A DNA stretch of 33,369 nt from a candidate division WS1 bacterium (GTDB taxonomy: Bacteria; Armatimonadota; Zipacnadia; Zipacnadales; UBA11051): the NCBI GenBank assembly GCA_012518355.1, contig JAAYSP010000138.1, positions 1 through 33,369 on the forward strand, given 5' to 3'. The position numbers were made by a program, and so were the translations under genes. Under the pieces are notes generated by a model. That model made no database searches and was not told where the DNA came from. It saw only the letters and a program-made list of their open reading frames with translations. Of this stretch, positions 32,787-33,369 are shown piece after piece. Position 1 is the first letter of the stretch. Every line of letters begins with the position of its first letter.

Positions 32787-33369
32787 ATGTCCGGGAAAAA
32801 CACAAGTAATCCGTATGTACATCTGTTTCGAGCACCGTTTACCATCGGGCCACTGGCCTCCGTGGTTGGCACCATACTTGGCACGATCTATATCAGTCCA
32901 TGGCTGATTTTCCCCGGCATGGCTGCATGGGGTATCACATGGTATATGGCAGGCCCGGGACGAATGCAGCAGGAATTGCGCGCTCAGCGTGATGCTCAGC
33001 GTATGATGCGAGAGTTGCCCCCACAGTTTCGGCCTATAGCGGTCGGGATGGAGCAGACCATCGAACGTGTGCGCGACACTATCGCCGATGCTGAACCAGG
33101 GGCCAGAGTGATGTTGGCGGGGCTGGATGCCGAGGTGGATCAGCTGGGGGAGGCAGCAAACCAGCTCATGAATTCGGCCCGTCGATTGCACAGGTATCTG
33201 CAGGCCAACAGCCCCCATGCGCTCCAGGATACAGCGGCTGCTCTGCAGGCCCGGATAGCCGCCACTGAGGACGATTTTGCGCGTGCTCAACTGCAAGAGG
33301 CCGTCGCCGGGGTGGTGGCTCAGCAGCAGGCGCATCAGGAAATCGAACGGCTGCTGCAGCGAGTGGAGG
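32787..33369 (+). CDS. Membrane-anchored coiled-coil protein, 5' part (runs off window)
   Basis: An ATG at 32787 opens a frame of 194 codons to the window edge without a stop. I do not recognise the family. Residues about 18-55 hold two closely spaced hydrophobic segments, the second ending WYMAGPGRM. After residue 60 the sequence is helical, rich in Gln, Ala, Glu and Arg, with heptad-like spacing (QQELRAQRDAQRMMREL and later QARIAATEDDFARAQLQEA). This suggests a membrane hairpin with a long cytoplasmic coiled coil. GGTGG lies just before the start. The stretch 32671-32786 before it holds nothing I can support. Confidence 0.65.
   Translation, partial: MSGKNTSNPYVHLFRAPFTIGPLASVVGTILGTIYISPWLIFPGMAAWGITWYMAGPGRMQQELRAQRDAQRMMRELPPQFRPIAVGMEQTIERVRDTIADAEPGARVMLAGLDAEVDQLGEAANQLMNSARRLHRYLQANSPHALQDTAAALQARIAATEDDFARAQLQEAVAGVVAQQQAHQEIERLLQRVE

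Noticed and set aside
1-33369. CRISPR arrays, tRNA or rRNA genes, insertion sequences and phage genes
   Set aside because: I looked for regularly spaced repeats, cloverleaf-like segments, rRNA motifs and transposase or integrase motifs and saw none. The only long repeat is the pfkB tail duplication.

Overview
This 33.4 kb window is bacterial chromosomal DNA of moderately high GC. It is dense in housekeeping genes, and accessory carbohydrate and sphingolipid-type genes sit between them. No gene here fixes the phylum. A PF04734-type ceramidase gene, a DegT aminotransferase, a GH42-like secreted protein and a decayed alpha-galactosidase-like gene, beside a primitive fatty-acid cluster, would suit Armatimonadota or a similar soil or freshwater lineage. 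That placement is a low-confidence guess. Promoters are of the sigma-70 TTGACA/TATAAT type, and Shine-Dalgarno sites (GGAGG, AGGAG) are common.

Layout. (1) 1-1808, minus strand: a DegT/StrS aminotransferase followed by the 5' part of a ceramidase-like gene that runs off the window. (2) 2237-5764, plus strand: an amidohydrolase, a stand-alone GMP-synthase-type ATP pyrophosphatase and an ArnT/PMT-like membrane glycosyltransferase. (3) 5830-7385, minus strand: a heavily frameshifted pseudogene of a large glycoside hydrolase. It fills what otherwise looks like a 1.9 kb gene desert. (4) 7656-8938, minus strand: signal peptidase I and a small secreted, membrane-anchored protein. (5) 9237-20029, plus strand: DUF177(YceD)-rpmF-plsX-fabH-[acyl-CoA dehydrogenase-etfB-etfA]-fabD-fabG-acpP-fabF-rnc. 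(6) 20132-22585: a large exported GH42-like protein. (7) 22634-24707, minus strand: nfu-type Fe-S protein, metallophosphoesterase and transaldolase. (8) 25053-26012, minus strand: a PfkB sugar kinase whose 3' end is tandemly duplicated. (9) 26128-31370, plus strand: rpsO-pnp and rplU-rpmA-obgE. (10) 31426-end: an MFS transporter with no canonical start codon, then a truncated coiled-coil membrane protein.

The most interesting part is the fatty-acid cluster. It has initiation (fabH), malonyl transfer (fabD), ketoreduction (fabG), carrier (acpP) and elongation (fabF), but no enoyl reductase (fabI/K/L/V) and no dehydratase (fabZ/A) in the window. Between fabH and fabD lies a complete acyl-CoA dehydrogenase plus an electron-transfer flavoprotein whose alpha subunit carries an N-terminal two-cluster ferredoxin domain. 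This is the gene set of flavin-based electron-bifurcating butyryl-CoA or caffeyl-CoA reductases. It raises the possibility that an ACAD/Etf complex supplies or replaces enoyl reduction. The same cluster carries two near-identical 8-bp hairpins with a compensatory base-pair change, one before the DUF177 start codon and one before acpP. It also has a long structured leader before fabF. Further structured leaders precede pnp and rplU.
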